Source of the DNA: Candidatus Saccharimonadota bacterium
Lineage (GTDB): Bacteria > Patescibacteriota > Saccharimonadia > Saccharimonadales > Saccharimonadaceae
Assembly (NCBI GenBank): GCA_016280905.1
Contig: JAEEHN010000011.1
Coordinates: 1 to 48,098, forward strand
Direction of reading: 5' to 3'
Length of the DNA stretch: 48,098 nt
Positions 1 to 7,579 of this stretch are shown one piece after another. The position numbers were made by a program, and so were the translations under genes. The notes beneath the pieces were generated by a model that saw nothing but the letters and a program-made list of their open reading frames with translations, searched no databases and was not told the DNA's origin. The first letter of the stretch is position 1. Every line of letters begins with the position of its first letter.

Positions 1-173
1 TTCTACCCTATGTGTTCAGGTAGTAACAATATGGCATGACCCATATTATGTTTCCCCATTCGGCAATCCCCGGATCAATTCTCGTTGTCAGATCCCCGAG
101 GCTTATCGCAGACTCCTACGGCCTTCATCGGTATTGATTGTCAAGGCATCCACTATCAGTGCCCTTAATTACC
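1..173 (-). rRNA. rrl: 23S ribosomal RNA, 5' end only (partial)
   Basis: The reverse complement carries the conserved start of bacterial 23S rRNA: GGTAATTAAGGGCACTGATA, then GTGGATGCCTTG and the GATGAAGGCCGTAG block. The gene runs off the left edge, so only about 173 nt of the 5' domain are visible. The 5' end is set by analogy with E. coli, where the molecule begins GGTTAAG. The gene directly upstream in the transcription direction is protein-coding (438-1376), not 16S rRNA, so this 23S gene is unlinked from a 16S gene on this side. Confidence 0.95.
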
Positions 174-366
174 TTTTTATGCATTGACTTAACTAGCAAT
201 CGATATTCGATTACTAATGTCGTCTTTAAAATCTTTATCGTTTATCCAAATTGTTAAACTAGAGAGTCTTAAAAGAATTATTTTGAAGCCACTTCAAGCG
301 ACCTCAAAAGATTCCTCGCTTTCTATTTCTTTTTGTAGAGGTCGAAAATACCGACTTGCTTAAACT
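174..366 (-). other. 23S rRNA leader with boxA-like antitermination signal
   Basis: This is the transcribed leader between the 23S promoter and the mature 5' end. On the minus strand it contains CTAGTTTAACAATTT (about 248-264), which resembles the boxA antitermination sequence of rRNA operons (GCTCTTTAACAA type). It also has complementary 7-mers CGACCTC and GAGGTCG that could form a processing stem. The boxA assignment rests on similarity only. Confidence 0.5.
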
Positions 367-372
367 CCCCCC

Positions 373-401
373 ATTATATCGCACTTGCGCCACCATGTCA
401 A
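373..401 (-). promoter_or_regulatory. Consensus sigma-70 promoter of the 23S rRNA gene
   Basis: The minus strand has a perfect -35 TTGACA and a perfect -10 TATAAT separated by 17 nt. The predicted start is near 366, about 190 nt upstream of the 23S 5' end. A consensus promoter at this place indicates that the 23S gene is transcribed separately from any 16S gene. Confidence 0.85.
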
Positions 402-437
402 TACCCTTTTTTAACTTTCACTAATAATATGCAACGA

Positions 438-1376
438 CTATTTATTTTGTTTTCTAGCTTTAACTTTCATGATAAGCCACATAATGATAGATACAATTAG
501 GAGCACGATAATCACTAGTAGCCAAAGTGGACAAACTATGATAATTTTTTCAACAATTGAAGTCTCACCAAAAATTTGAACAGTCTGTTTAGCACGAAAA
601 ATGCCGATAGCTGGGAGATTGCAAGTTTCTATATGGTAACGTTCGGTTTCTGGCATAATAAGGCTAGTAGTAACATTTTCTTCGTTAGTACAGATTTCTT
701 CGTCAAAAAACAACGGCCAGACTTGTAAAATATACTTAGCATCAGTGTGAACATTCCCCTCGTTTTTGACGAGGGAAGTGGCATCAACGGTGTTCTTTAA
801 AAGAAGGGTTGGAAGCTGGTTTTCGATAATACTACCCTCTTCATGAGTTTCACCCGCAACTTCAGCATAAATAATAGAAGCAATACGAACTTTACTTTCA
901 ATATTAATATTACCAGAACCATTATCCAGTTTTGTATCATCCTGAATTGCAATTGTTGCATATTGACCACCGGCCGGAGCATTAACAGGCACAATAATAT
1001 TAAAAGGTATAGTATCCTGACTATTTGGAGCCACCGTCCCATGCTCTTTTCCTAGTACAATCCAGTCCATCATTTGGTTATATGACGATACGGTTTCAAT
1101 ATCTACAGTACCATAGTCATCATTACTGTTATCATTTCTCTTTTGACTAAAGGAACCGACAGAAACAGAATAAACGAGATCCCTGTCAGCTTCATTTGAA
1201 TTCGCTACCACAATAGCGCCCTCATATACTTCTCCTGGAACAAGAATTATTTCTTGGTTAGGTGGCGATACGGTTAGTGTTGAGCTATTTTTGTCAGCAG
1301 CTGAGACAACATTGCTTCCTAGGGATAAAACAATCCCGAGCATTGTTATGAATACTTTAATTTTATTCTTTTTCAT
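438..1376 (-). CDS. Secreted, membrane-anchored Ig-fold surface protein (DUF916/WxLIP-like)
   Basis: The protein is about 312 aa if started at the second Met (MKKNKIKVF), which has GAGGA six nt upstream; the ORF-track start at 1388 is the alternative. A signal peptide (hydrophobic stretch ending VVSAA) is followed by beta-rich sequence with the features of DUF916/WxL-interacting proteins: a VSPPNQEI start, VVANSNEADRDL, then TIPFNIIVPVNAPAGGQYATIAI. A C-terminal transmembrane helix (about residues 285-307) and basic tail (KVKARKQNK) anchor it. It forms a pair with the overlapping upstream ORF (stop 1363), which suggests one transcript. Family assignment is by pattern only; exact ligand unknown. 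Confidence 0.7.
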   Translation of the reverse strand: MKKNKIKVFITMLGIVLSLGSNVVSAADKNSSTLTVSPPNQEIILVPGEVYEGAIVVANSNEADRDLVYSVSVGSFSQKRNDNSNDDYGTVDIETVSSYNQMMDWIVLGKEHGTVAPNSQDTIPFNIIVPVNAPAGGQYATIAIQDDTKLDNGSGNINIESKVRIASIIYAEVAGETHEEGSIIENQLPTLLLKNTVDATSLVKNEGNVHTDAKYILQVWPLFFDEEICTNEENVTTSLIMPETERYHIETCNLPAIGIFRAKQTVQIFGETSIVEKIIIVCPLWLLVIIVLLIVSIIMWLIMKVKARKQNK

Positions 1377-1956
1377 CTTCTTCCTCATTATTGTTGATTA
1401 TACTACAAACGAAATTTTTACTAGTATATAATTCTTTCGTTTTGCCTATAGAATTATTTGCTACATTAACAACCTCTTCGGGGCTCAAGAAGAAAACAAC
1501 ACCATTTATCGCATTAATATTAGAAAACTTAGTGTAAAAATTAATTTTAAACTTATTTTCAACTACCATAAAAATTGGTCCTAAAGTTGATAGATTAAGC
1601 TTATGCTCACCCATATAATTATTGTACTTTGCATGTAAAACAGCATCTACATGTTGAGCGTCTTCTTCGGAAGAAAGAATATTGTTATAAGAGTAAGATA
1701 TTTTATCTGGTTCATCTTGTCTGTATGTAATTTTTATTTCATGCTTGCTATTTACTGAGTCAGAATATCCAAAGAAGGAATTTATTGGATTAGAACTAAG
1801 ACATTGTAAGACCTCAATAGAATATACTTGCTTAGATTCAGTATATGTTTCTTCACCGATAAAGAACAAACATGAAACAAATGCAATAATTGTTATAAAA
1901 AAACAAACAATAACACTATTTTTATGTTTTTGCCAATTGCTTTTAGAATCTGACAT
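1363..1956 (-). CDS. Hypothetical single-pass membrane protein
   Basis: This 197-aa protein has a short cytoplasmic N-terminus (MSDSKSNWQKHKNS), one transmembrane helix (about residues 14-33) and an extracytoplasmic remainder. It ends in an acidic tail (NNNEEEDEKE). GGGAGAAAAG just before the ATG is a good ribosome-binding site. Its 3' end overlaps the following surface-protein gene, so the two are probably co-translated. I recognise no domain; the beta-strand-like composition and location suggest a partner of the downstream surface protein. Confidence 0.7.
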   Translation of the reverse strand: MSDSKSNWQKHKNSVIVCFFITIIAFVSCLFFIGEETYTESKQVYSIEVLQCLSSNPINSFFGYSDSVNSKHEIKITYRQDEPDKISYSYNNILSSEEDAQHVDAVLHAKYNNYMGEHKLNLSTLGPIFMVVENKFKINFYTKFSNINAINGVVFFLSPEEVVNVANNSIGKTKELYTSKNFVCSIINNNEEEDEKE

Positions 1957-2043
1957 CTTTTCTCCCGCTTTATATTATTAATGACTAAGTCTTCAATTAG
2001 ATGTCTATCTAAATTGACCCATAGCTTGTTTTATGATGAATAT

Positions 2044-2061
2044 GGCTCCTTAAAAGGAGCC
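2044..2061. other. Perfect 7-bp hairpin downstream of the small surface protein gene
   Basis: GGCTCCT-taaa-AGGAGCC forms a perfect stem-loop 25 nt beyond the stop codon of the gene ending at 2087. Neither side has a clear run of T, so this may stop or protect the transcript but is not a textbook intrinsic terminator. Confidence 0.5.
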
Positions 2062-2086
2062 ACACCCAAGTTGATTGCAGACCAGA

Positions 2087-2647
2087 CTAACTAGCTGGAT
2101 GAGCAAGTGTGTAAGTTACCTGACCAGTATAAGTAGCAGCTGGTTGAGTCGCGCTAATAAATACTTGATAAGTAGTAGTAAGGGTAGCATCGGCTGCAGC
2201 GCCAGAACCGGTAGCAACATCTGTTGCACTAGAAGGAACAGCGGCAAAGCTAGTGAAGCCAGTAGCACCAGTACCAGTTACTTTCATAGCCCAATTAGAC
2301 GTACCACCAGACGTAGCTATGCCAGTAGCAATATCAGTACCAGAACCACTTGCGTTCATTGCGGTTTTATTAGACGCATCGCTACCTGAACCAACAGCCG
2401 TGACATGCCAACCAGCAGCATCGTTACAAGCAATAGTCATTTGTGTTGAACCGAGATCGCTCTTCAATTGACCGTTTGTCATCGTTGCTGAATAGGTATT
2501 AGCTGCATTGGTTGTAGTAATCGTACAAGCTGAGTTAATTGTAACTTCTATGGTATCAGTTACGGTTGTACCCGTAGCCGCAAACACCCCAGCCACCGGC
2601 ACTGCCGCCAAGGCTACGGATATACCTGTAATTGCTATTTTTTTCAT
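2087..2647 (-). CDS. Small secreted WxL-like/fimbrial-like surface protein
   Basis: This 186-aa protein starts with a signal peptide (MKKIAITGISVALAAVPVAGVFAA). The mature part is rich in Ala, Thr, Ser and Gly and almost free of charge. It has a Cys pair (SACTITT, IACNDAA) and a C-terminal beta-strand motif YTGQVTYTLAHPAS like that closing WxL-type and fimbrial-subunit domains. Very low charge and a strong promoter suggest an abundant secreted or polymerising surface subunit. AAGGCGGAG lies upstream of the ATG. There is no C-terminal membrane anchor or LPXTG motif. Confidence 0.75.
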   Translation of the reverse strand: MKKIAITGISVALAAVPVAGVFAATGTTVTDTIEVTINSACTITTTNAANTYSATMTNGQLKSDLGSTQMTIACNDAAGWHVTAVGSGSDASNKTAMNASGSGTDIATGIATSGGTSNWAMKVTGTGATGFTSFAAVPSSATDVATGSGAAADATLTTTYQVFISATQPAATYTGQVTYTLAHPAS

Positions 2648-2714
2648 TTTTTACTCTTTCTTCTCCGCCTTATCAGCAGAACCATTTTATATTTTATTAT
2701 GTTAAATATGACCT

Positions 2715-2756
2715 CTAACATCTTCTATGTTAGCACAAGCATAATAATATTGTCAA
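2715..2756 (-). promoter_or_regulatory. Promoter with an embedded palindrome upstream of the 186-aa surface protein
   Basis: On the minus strand a perfect TTGACA (2751-2756) is followed after 18 nt by TAACAT (2727-2732). The -10 box is half of a perfect inverted repeat, CTAACAT-cttct-ATGTTAG (2715-2733). This may be an operator that blocks or opens the promoter, or a hairpin at the very 5' end of the mRNA. The promoter call is stronger than the operator call. Confidence 0.6.
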
Positions 2757-2786
2757 GTGTTTTTTTAAATTTTTTAACAAATTACC

Positions 2787-3287
2787 TTATTTTAATTGTA
2801 GGCATTCGTCCATCCACTCTTGAAACACCCCATAATCATTATACACCTCAGCGTCCTCAGCATTATCCGCACGAAGCCACGCTACTACTTTTCCCTTTGA
2901 AATAATCGCCACTGATGGATAATATTTTACAAAATTATATAAAGACGACTGTTTTACTTCTGAAAACATCATCTTATAAAGCCATACTCCTTTTTCTTCG
3001 GCATAACTATCCGTATACCCTTCTAGTTTATCCGCCATCGTGCAACCGTCCTGGTCTATGAAAACTATAAAAGATTTTTTTTCCTTAACCAAAGTTTCAT
3101 ACGAAGAAACATTTAATTCTGCCAATTTACCACAATTTTCCTCACAAATATATTCCGCATCTAGTATCACCTTTGAATCATCGAACCACCCACTCGTCGC
3201 CCCCACAAATAAAACCCCGCCAATCAGCACTATCACTAGCGTGATTACTAAAACTCCAACTCTTTTATTTTGTTGCTTACTAGTCAT
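2787..3287 (-). CDS. Membrane-anchored thioredoxin-like protein
   Basis: The protein is 166 aa. One N-terminal transmembrane helix (about residues 9-30) places the rest outside. The sequence SFIVFIDQDGCTMADKLEGYTDSYAEEKGVWLYKMMF followed by YPSVAIISKGKVVAWL fits a thioredoxin fold: strand, DxDGC at the active-site turn, helix, then the cis-Pro region YPSV. The active-site position has one Cys (DGCTMAD) rather than CxxC, although two further Cys (ICEENCG) lie just after the anchor. It starts in a TGATG overlap with the rhodanese gene upstream, so they are translationally coupled. Confidence 0.65.
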   Translation of the reverse strand: MTSKQQNKRVGVLVITLVIVLIGGVLFVGATSGWFDDSKVILDAEYICEENCGKLAELNVSSYETLVKEKKSFIVFIDQDGCTMADKLEGYTDSYAEEKGVWLYKMMFSEVKQSSLYNFVKYYPSVAIISKGKVVAWLRADNAEDAEVYNDYGVFQEWMDECLQLK

Positions 3288-3973
3288 CAGTCAATCTCGG
3301 TTAAAATATCAAAATCAATTTCATGATAAGGCACTTTATAAAAATCATAAACCACCCCACCATCTTCTAATTCACGCTTCACTTTTACATCATTCTCACC
3401 CTCATAGTACCAATACCCACCCACATCATAAATTTTTGATTCGTCCCAACCAAGTGCCACTAACATATCTTTCATCATTCCTGAATATCCACCACCGCCA
3501 CACATCAAAAATATCACCTTGTCTTTAGGAAACAATGCCTCCAGAACATCCATAGATTCTCTATAATTTGCCACATATTTTCCATTTTTATTCGTAAACA
3601 AAGTCTCGCCCGCGTAAGTATCCCCTACAGCTTCTGGCAACTCCGTCACATTCACAAGATATGGCAAAGGCACTACTTCAAATCCGTTTACAAAACCACT
3701 CAGATACGAATCACCCCCGATCGCTTCATAATTTCCTAAATCTTTCAACATTCTCACATCCCGATATACCACGTCCGATCGATTAAGATATTGGTCAATG
3801 GTTGATTCGTTAATATTTTTATCAATTCCAAGTTGCCCTCTTTCACCCTCTGACAATTCAGGCGCTGGCAGACTAGTTAAACTATTATTAGGGAACGCAT
3901 ATCTCCCCAACAAAAACGCCCCTACTACCAAAACCACAGCTCCAATCGACGCACTCCAAATATATTTTTTCAT
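3287..3973 (-). CDS. Membrane-anchored rhodanese-domain protein
   Basis: The start is set at MKKYIWSAS because GGAG lies 6 nt upstream; the ORF-track start (3985) is a GTG that overlaps this site. A signal anchor is followed by a rhodanese fold: the first half carries VVYRDVRMLKD and FVNGFEVVPLPYLVNV; the second has the active-site loop VIFLMCGGGGYSGMMKDMLVALGW and the closing IYDVGGYWYYEG. Cys is present at the catalytic position, with a glycine-rich CGGGGYS loop. A sulfur or thiol role outside the membrane, possibly with the coupled thioredoxin-like protein, is an inference from context. Confidence 0.75.
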   Translation of the reverse strand: MKKYIWSASIGAVVLVVGAFLLGRYAFPNNSLTSLPAPELSEGERGQLGIDKNINESTIDQYLNRSDVVYRDVRMLKDLGNYEAIGGDSYLSGFVNGFEVVPLPYLVNVTELPEAVGDTYAGETLFTNKNGKYVANYRESMDVLEALFPKDKVIFLMCGGGGYSGMMKDMLVALGWDESKIYDVGGYWYYEGENDVKVKRELEDGGVVYDFYKVPYHEIDFDILTEID

Positions 3974-3999
3974 ATTTTGCTCCACTTACTTATTTGTAA

Positions 4000-4734
4000 T
4001 TATACACCAATTGCCGGCTCATTTGGACAATTTGAAAGTACTTTCAAGATCGCCTCTTTCTCCGCCTCTGTCACCCAAAGCGAATATTTATATTTTACCG
4101 ACACTTGCCTCGCCACATATTGACACCGAAATTTTTTATTAGCCGGCAACCATGTCGCCGCATCTCCATCTGACTTCTGATTATTCGCTAATCCATCTAC
4201 TGCCAACAAATTTAAAGGATCCGTCGCAATTTTATTACGCACTTCATAGTCCATATATTGTGCTCCTTTCTGCCAAGCATCCGAAAGTGCCACTACATGA
4301 TCGATTTGAAGTTTTGACACTTCGGTCTTATCCTTAAATATCATATGCTCACCTGTATATGGCTCATCAAATTCTCCTGCCAACACTACGCACCCATCCA
4401 ACACCGCCGTTTCGCCAAATTCCCGCTTCAAAATTCGTTGTCTTAAGGAACATCCTTCCGCTGTCGGCCATCCCGAATAAAATTCTTCTCTAGAATACCC
4501 AATCTTCGGTGCTCGTCCTTTAACTTTTAATTCCTCCAAAACTTCACTCGCCAACCTCGCTGTTCCATCGCTTTCCGTTATTGCTTCCGCTGCATAATTC
4601 AACCCTGCTTCCGCCCCCGTATTTTCTACCCTAGTAAAAACCTCCTCATAACTTTCTGGATTTATCACCAACCACAAAACCACTCCCAAAAGCGCCATCA
4701 CAACGACTGACAATCTTCGAACCCTCAATCGCAC
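4000..4734 (-). CDS. Secreted HNH-family nuclease (GmrSD C-terminal/DUF1524-like)
   Basis: This 244-aa protein starts at a GTG with GAGG 7 nt upstream; the stop of the previous gene and this start overlap as TAGTG. It has an N-terminal transmembrane/signal segment (VVVMALLGVVLWLVI). The catalytic domain shows the secreted HNH-family pattern: PKIGYSREEFYSGW, a QIDHVVALSDAWQKGA metal/His motif, DPLNLLAVDGLANNQKSD, and a C-terminal RCQYVARQV. These proteins are predicted extracellular DNases. In a parasitic or epibiotic lifestyle such an enzyme could release host or environmental DNA for nucleotide salvage, but that is inference. Confidence 0.8.
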   Translation of the reverse strand: MRLRVRRLSVVVMALLGVVLWLVINPESYEEVFTRVENTGAEAGLNYAAEAITESDGTARLASEVLEELKVKGRAPKIGYSREEFYSGWPTAEGCSLRQRILKREFGETAVLDGCVVLAGEFDEPYTGEHMIFKDKTEVSKLQIDHVVALSDAWQKGAQYMDYEVRNKIATDPLNLLAVDGLANNQKSDGDAATWLPANKKFRCQYVARQVSVKYKYSLWVTEAEKEAILKVLSNCPNEPAIGV

Positions 4735-5708
4735 TATATACCCTCAACTATTACATGCGAATTTATTATATTTTGCAATTTTTCACTACGTATTATATTA
4801 TTATTATATTTTTCTACATCCAAGTTATATTGGTTAATTAAACCGTCAATTTCGTCATAAAAACTTTTTAGCTCAGCCTGATTGGCCAATATCTCATTTC
4901 TTTTTATATTAAACTCATCTTGACTACTAAAACACCCTATCTGATTCGCACAACTATTAAACTCATAAATTTTGTTATTTAGTTGTTCTGTGCGTATCTT
5001 ATATTTTGCACTTTTTATATCAATCTGGCTTTTTAGTTCTTTCATTGCTACTTTCAAGGCCTTAAACTCTGCCTCTAACCTCCGAAATACTCCAATATAG
5101 CTTTCATAAAAATCTACAATCCTATCTTGATCCTTGAAAATCTCTGCGTAATGTTTTTCTAATTCTTCTGGCAATTTTTTAATTTCGGTCCCGATTCGCA
5201 CATAAAGTTCTTCTATTCTTTCATCATCGCTATAAATTTCAATTTCCTTTTTTAAAGCTTCCTGATTGGTTTTATAAACCCCTTCTAGTAACACCCTTAG
5301 ATTATTTTTTTCTATCTTTGACGTTCTTTCATAAACCGCATGAAGTAATTCGTGAGCCGTCGCTAATTCTGTAATCCCTTTTAATTCATTACTATCAATA
5401 GAATAGACATAAATTCTCTGCCCTTTATAACAACCCAATATCGCCTCTTCTTCATTATACGACAAACAGTTAGCATTAAAATCTACTTCGTCGTTAAATT
5501 CTGGCCACGAAGCATTAAAAATTAATTCACCTTTTTCCGTTAAACTCAACTTTTCTCGAACTCTCAACATTTCCAACGAAGGCGAATAAAACCATCCCCT
5601 TACAAAATCTGAAATCATTTGATGATTAATGATTGCCACAACAATCACGACCATCAAAAACACTCCTAAAAATTTTTTAAACAAACCCGACTTCTTATTT
5701 ACTTTCAC
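4734..5708 (-). CDS. Membrane-anchored HELLH (putative zinc metallopeptidase) coiled-coil protein
   Basis: The 324-aa protein has an N-terminal transmembrane helix (about residues 11-27) and then a domain with TAHELLHAVYER near residue 120, matching the zinc-metallopeptidase HExxH pattern. The second half is highly charged helical sequence likely to form coiled coils, with one CANQIGC pair. The start is a GTG with AAAAGG directly adjacent, an unusually short spacing. The next gene starts in its stop codon. The likely third zinc ligand is not obvious, so peptidase activity is unproven. Confidence 0.65.
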   Translation of the reverse strand: MKVNKKSGLFKKFLGVFLMVVIVVAIINHQMISDFVRGWFYSPSLEMLRVREKLSLTEKGELIFNASWPEFNDEVDFNANCLSYNEEEAILGCYKGQRIYVYSIDSNELKGITELATAHELLHAVYERTSKIEKNNLRVLLEGVYKTNQEALKKEIEIYSDDERIEELYVRIGTEIKKLPEELEKHYAEIFKDQDRIVDFYESYIGVFRRLEAEFKALKVAMKELKSQIDIKSAKYKIRTEQLNNKIYEFNSCANQIGCFSSQDEFNIKRNEILANQAELKSFYDEIDGLINQYNLDVEKYNNNIIRSEKLQNIINSHVIVEGI

Positions 5709-5712
5709 CCTT

Positions 5713-6222
5713 TTAGTTTAGCACGGCAATCATTATATTTAAATACGCCGCAAATGTACACCATAAAATATATGGTAATAAACACCAAGCCGCTGCTTTT
5801 CGATTCTTAAATGCCATAATAATCAGTGCCAAAATCATCCCCCACATCACAATCAACCAACCAAACGCAAAAAATCTCAATTCCCATTTGAAAAATAACA
5901 ATGTCCACATAAAGTTAAAGAAAAGTTGTACAAAATATACAATTAGTTCCGCTTTTCTTAAATTCTTTTCTTTTTTTGCTCTTGGTTTTAACTGATAAAT
6001 CAAATACGATGCTACGCCCATTAATATATATAGTATTGTCCACGCTACCGGAAATAACCATGCTGGTGGTGCTAAAGGTGGTTGGTTTAATTTGCCAAAC
6101 GACATCATTGCATCACCAGTCAAGGCTGAAGATATTAAACCTATCACTAGCGGGAAAACAATGAATCCCACCGCAATAAAAAAACTTTTTATCTTTACTG
6201 AAAGCTTATTCTTTTTTATCAT
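5713..6222 (-). CDS. tspO: TspO/MBR family membrane protein
   Basis: Five transmembrane helices and the family signatures are clear: FGKLNQPPLAPPAWLFPVAWTILYILMGVASYL, FVQLFFNFMWTLLFF, and the C-terminal LPYILWCTFAAYLNIMIAVLN. TspO proteins bind porphyrins, hemes or related ligands and affect stress responses. The start is set at the second Met because AAAAAGGA lies 7 nt before it. Unlike the genes to its right, it has a leader with a Shine-Dalgarno, although the TATAAT of repeat unit U1 sits at the matching position upstream. The gene lies at the far end of the cassette-like array and is not followed by a repeat. Confidence 0.92.
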   Translation of the reverse strand: MIKKNKLSVKIKSFFIAVGFIVFPLVIGLISSALTGDAMMSFGKLNQPPLAPPAWLFPVAWTILYILMGVASYLIYQLKPRAKKEKNLRKAELIVYFVQLFFNFMWTLLFFKWELRFFAFGWLIVMWGMILALIIMAFKNRKAAAWCLLPYILWCTFAAYLNIMIAVLN

Positions 6223-6256
6223 TACAATCATCCTTTTTCATTAAAATACTACTTAA

Positions 6257-6355
6257 ATTATACACAAAAATATGATTTAATTAAATCCACAATGACAGAT
6301 ACCACAGATTGGTTATGAATTTAAAAATCAAAATCTCGTATTTCTAAACCAACCT
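6257..6355 (+). repeat. ychF-5'-derived repeat unit U1 (degenerate)
   Basis: The minus-strand TATAAT (6257-6262) faces tspO. The hairpin spans 6306-6355 and ends in a T-run on the plus strand. The micro-ORF 6315-6347 reads MNLKIKISYF, diverged from the consensus MNLKIGILNF. The left arm is AGATTGGTT instead of AGGTTGGTT, which breaks a base pair. This is the copy farthest from ychF and among the most decayed. Confidence 0.85.
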
Positions 6356-6479
6356 TTTTACTCCTTCTCATTTTCTACAAAAATCCGTTTATCAAAATCA
6401 AAATAGAAAAACACAAACATCGTTTTACATTGATTTGGCATATTATAAGAAGCTCGCCAAACAGTAATGGTTTTTTATA

Positions 6480-6815
6480 TTATCTGATAACAGTATGTTT
6501 AAAAAATCTTTCCTGAAACTCGATTAGAGCATCGATTGCATCATTACTATATTGCTTCCCGTCCGGAACGATAACCAATTTGTCATCATTATCGTCCACC
6601 CTATGGATAACAGCAATACACTTCCCATCAAATTTTTCGACCGGCTCAAAAACGCCCAGCACGTAACAATCCAGTTCCTCGCCATCACCGCTAATCGTAT
6701 TCGGAACATACCCATAGTTAACTGGATAAATAAATCCATGCTTCGGGTGTTTAGATCCAAAAGGCCGGTCAATCATAACATTAACTCTTTTTCCAATATA
6801 ATCTTTACTTTCCAT
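6480..6815 (-). CDS. Small inorganic pyrophosphatase-family protein
   Basis: This 111-aa protein resembles the core of family I soluble pyrophosphatases: KRVNVMIDRPFGSKHP, then FIYPVNYGYVPNTISGDGEELDCYVLGVFEPVEKFDGKCIAVIHRVDDNDDKLVIVPDG. In true enzymes the YGYIPxTxxxDGDPxDV motif supplies metal-binding Asp residues; here the corresponding stretch is SGDGEELDCYVLG. The protein is much shorter than the usual 160-180 aa, so activity is uncertain. TATAAT ends 7 nt before the ATG and there is no Shine-Dalgarno, implying a leaderless mRNA. It is bounded by repeat units U1 and U2. Confidence 0.8.
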   Translation of the reverse strand: MESKDYIGKRVNVMIDRPFGSKHPKHGFIYPVNYGYVPNTISGDGEELDCYVLGVFEPVEKFDGKCIAVIHRVDDNDDKLVIVPDGKQYSNDAIDALIEFQERFFKHTVIR

Positions 6816-6822
6816 GCTTTAA

Positions 6823-6920
6823 ATTATAGCCCAAAACACGATATAATTGTATCCATATTAACAGATAGAAAGGTTGGTTATGAATTTAAAAAATCAGAAT
6901 TCTAAATCCTTAAACCAACC
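6823..6920 (+). repeat. ychF-5'-derived repeat unit U2 (micro-ORF frameshifted)
   Basis: TATAAT at 6823-6828 (minus) drives the pyrophosphatase-like gene. The hairpin spans 6871-6920. An extra A after ATGAATTTAAA shifts the reading frame, so this is the only copy without the 10-codon micro-ORF. The GATAGAAAGGTTGG leader is the form closest to the ychF leader (ATGAAAGGTTGG). Confidence 0.85.
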
Positions 6921-6930
6921 CATCCAGTTA

Positions 6931-7470
6931 CTATTGTAAATCTATCCAGTATCTTAAATACTTAAATCCGTCGTGTTCGCAACTGTTTTCATAAATTCCA
7001 CCATTTTTTTTAATAACTCTAGCCGACGGGATATTAAAATCTTTACAAGTAATCAAAAGTTTTTTTATTTTTTTATTATTTCTCTTAAATTCTAGAAGTC
7101 CCAGTCGCAACATCTCGTTAGCATACCCGCATCCTCTCATTTTTGGCCTTATACTATACCCAATTAATCCGCCATGCGCCATGAGAGCCGGAACCTCTTC
7201 CCATCTCAAACATATTGCACCGACGATATCGCCCGCATCATTCTCAACCAAACAAAAAGTTTGTGTGGAATACCCAGCTGGCAAATTCTCCTTATGTTTG
7301 TTTCTCTCTAAATCCGCCAACCATTCTTTAAAATCCATTTTGTCTAATTTCTCAAAACTTCTAACACCCTCAAATGTGTCTATCCCCGGAATTGGTTCGC
7401 TATTCACATACTCATCATAAATTTCTAATATCACCTTTTCGTCGTCAATTCCTGGTTCTCTAATTATCAT
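6931..7470 (-). CDS. GNAT-family N-acetyltransferase
   Basis: The protein is 179 aa. MIIREPGIDDEKVILEIY is a typical GNAT start. LIGYSIRPKMRGCGYANEMLRLGLLEF is the acetyl-CoA-binding motif A (R-x-x-G-x-G/A), and FNIPSARVIKKNGGIYEN matches the conserved N-x-x-S-x-x-V/A-x-x-K-x-G segment. The acceptor substrate is unknown; a tryptophan/threonine-rich substrate face is not recognisable. A TATGAT -10 ends 6 nt before the ATG (leaderless). The stop lies 10 nt from the U2 hairpin. Confidence 0.9.
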   Translation of the reverse strand: MIIREPGIDDEKVILEIYDEYVNSEPIPGIDTFEGVRSFEKLDKMDFKEWLADLERNKHKENLPAGYSTQTFCLVENDAGDIVGAICLRWEEVPALMAHGGLIGYSIRPKMRGCGYANEMLRLGLLEFKRNNKKIKKLLITCKDFNIPSARVIKKNGGIYENSCEHDGFKYLRYWIDLQ

Positions 7471-7476
7471 ACAAAT

Positions 7477-7574
7477 ATCATAACATAAAATAAGTTATAA
7501 TTATCCTCATAATAGCAGATGCACAGGTTGGTTATGAATTTAAAGATAGGAATCTTGAATTTTTAAACCAACCT
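7477..7574 (+). repeat. ychF-5'-derived repeat unit U3
   Basis: The minus -10 TATGAT occupies 7477-7482. The hairpin spans 7525-7574 and is followed by a T-rich stretch. The micro-ORF 7534-7566 encodes MNLKIGILNF with ATA, GGA and TTT codons at positions that vary between copies. Confidence 0.9.
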
Positions 7575-7579
7575 ATTTT

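Noticed and set aside
2253-2471. Plus-strand ORFs over the 186-aa surface gene
   Set aside because: Codon-biased repetitive sequence gives shadow ORFs; the minus-strand gene has a signal peptide, ribosome-binding site and promoter.
6552-6905. Plus-strand ORF of 117 aa spanning U2
   Set aside because: It is a shadow of the pyrophosphatase-like gene in another frame; only its end covers the frameshifted micro-ORF.
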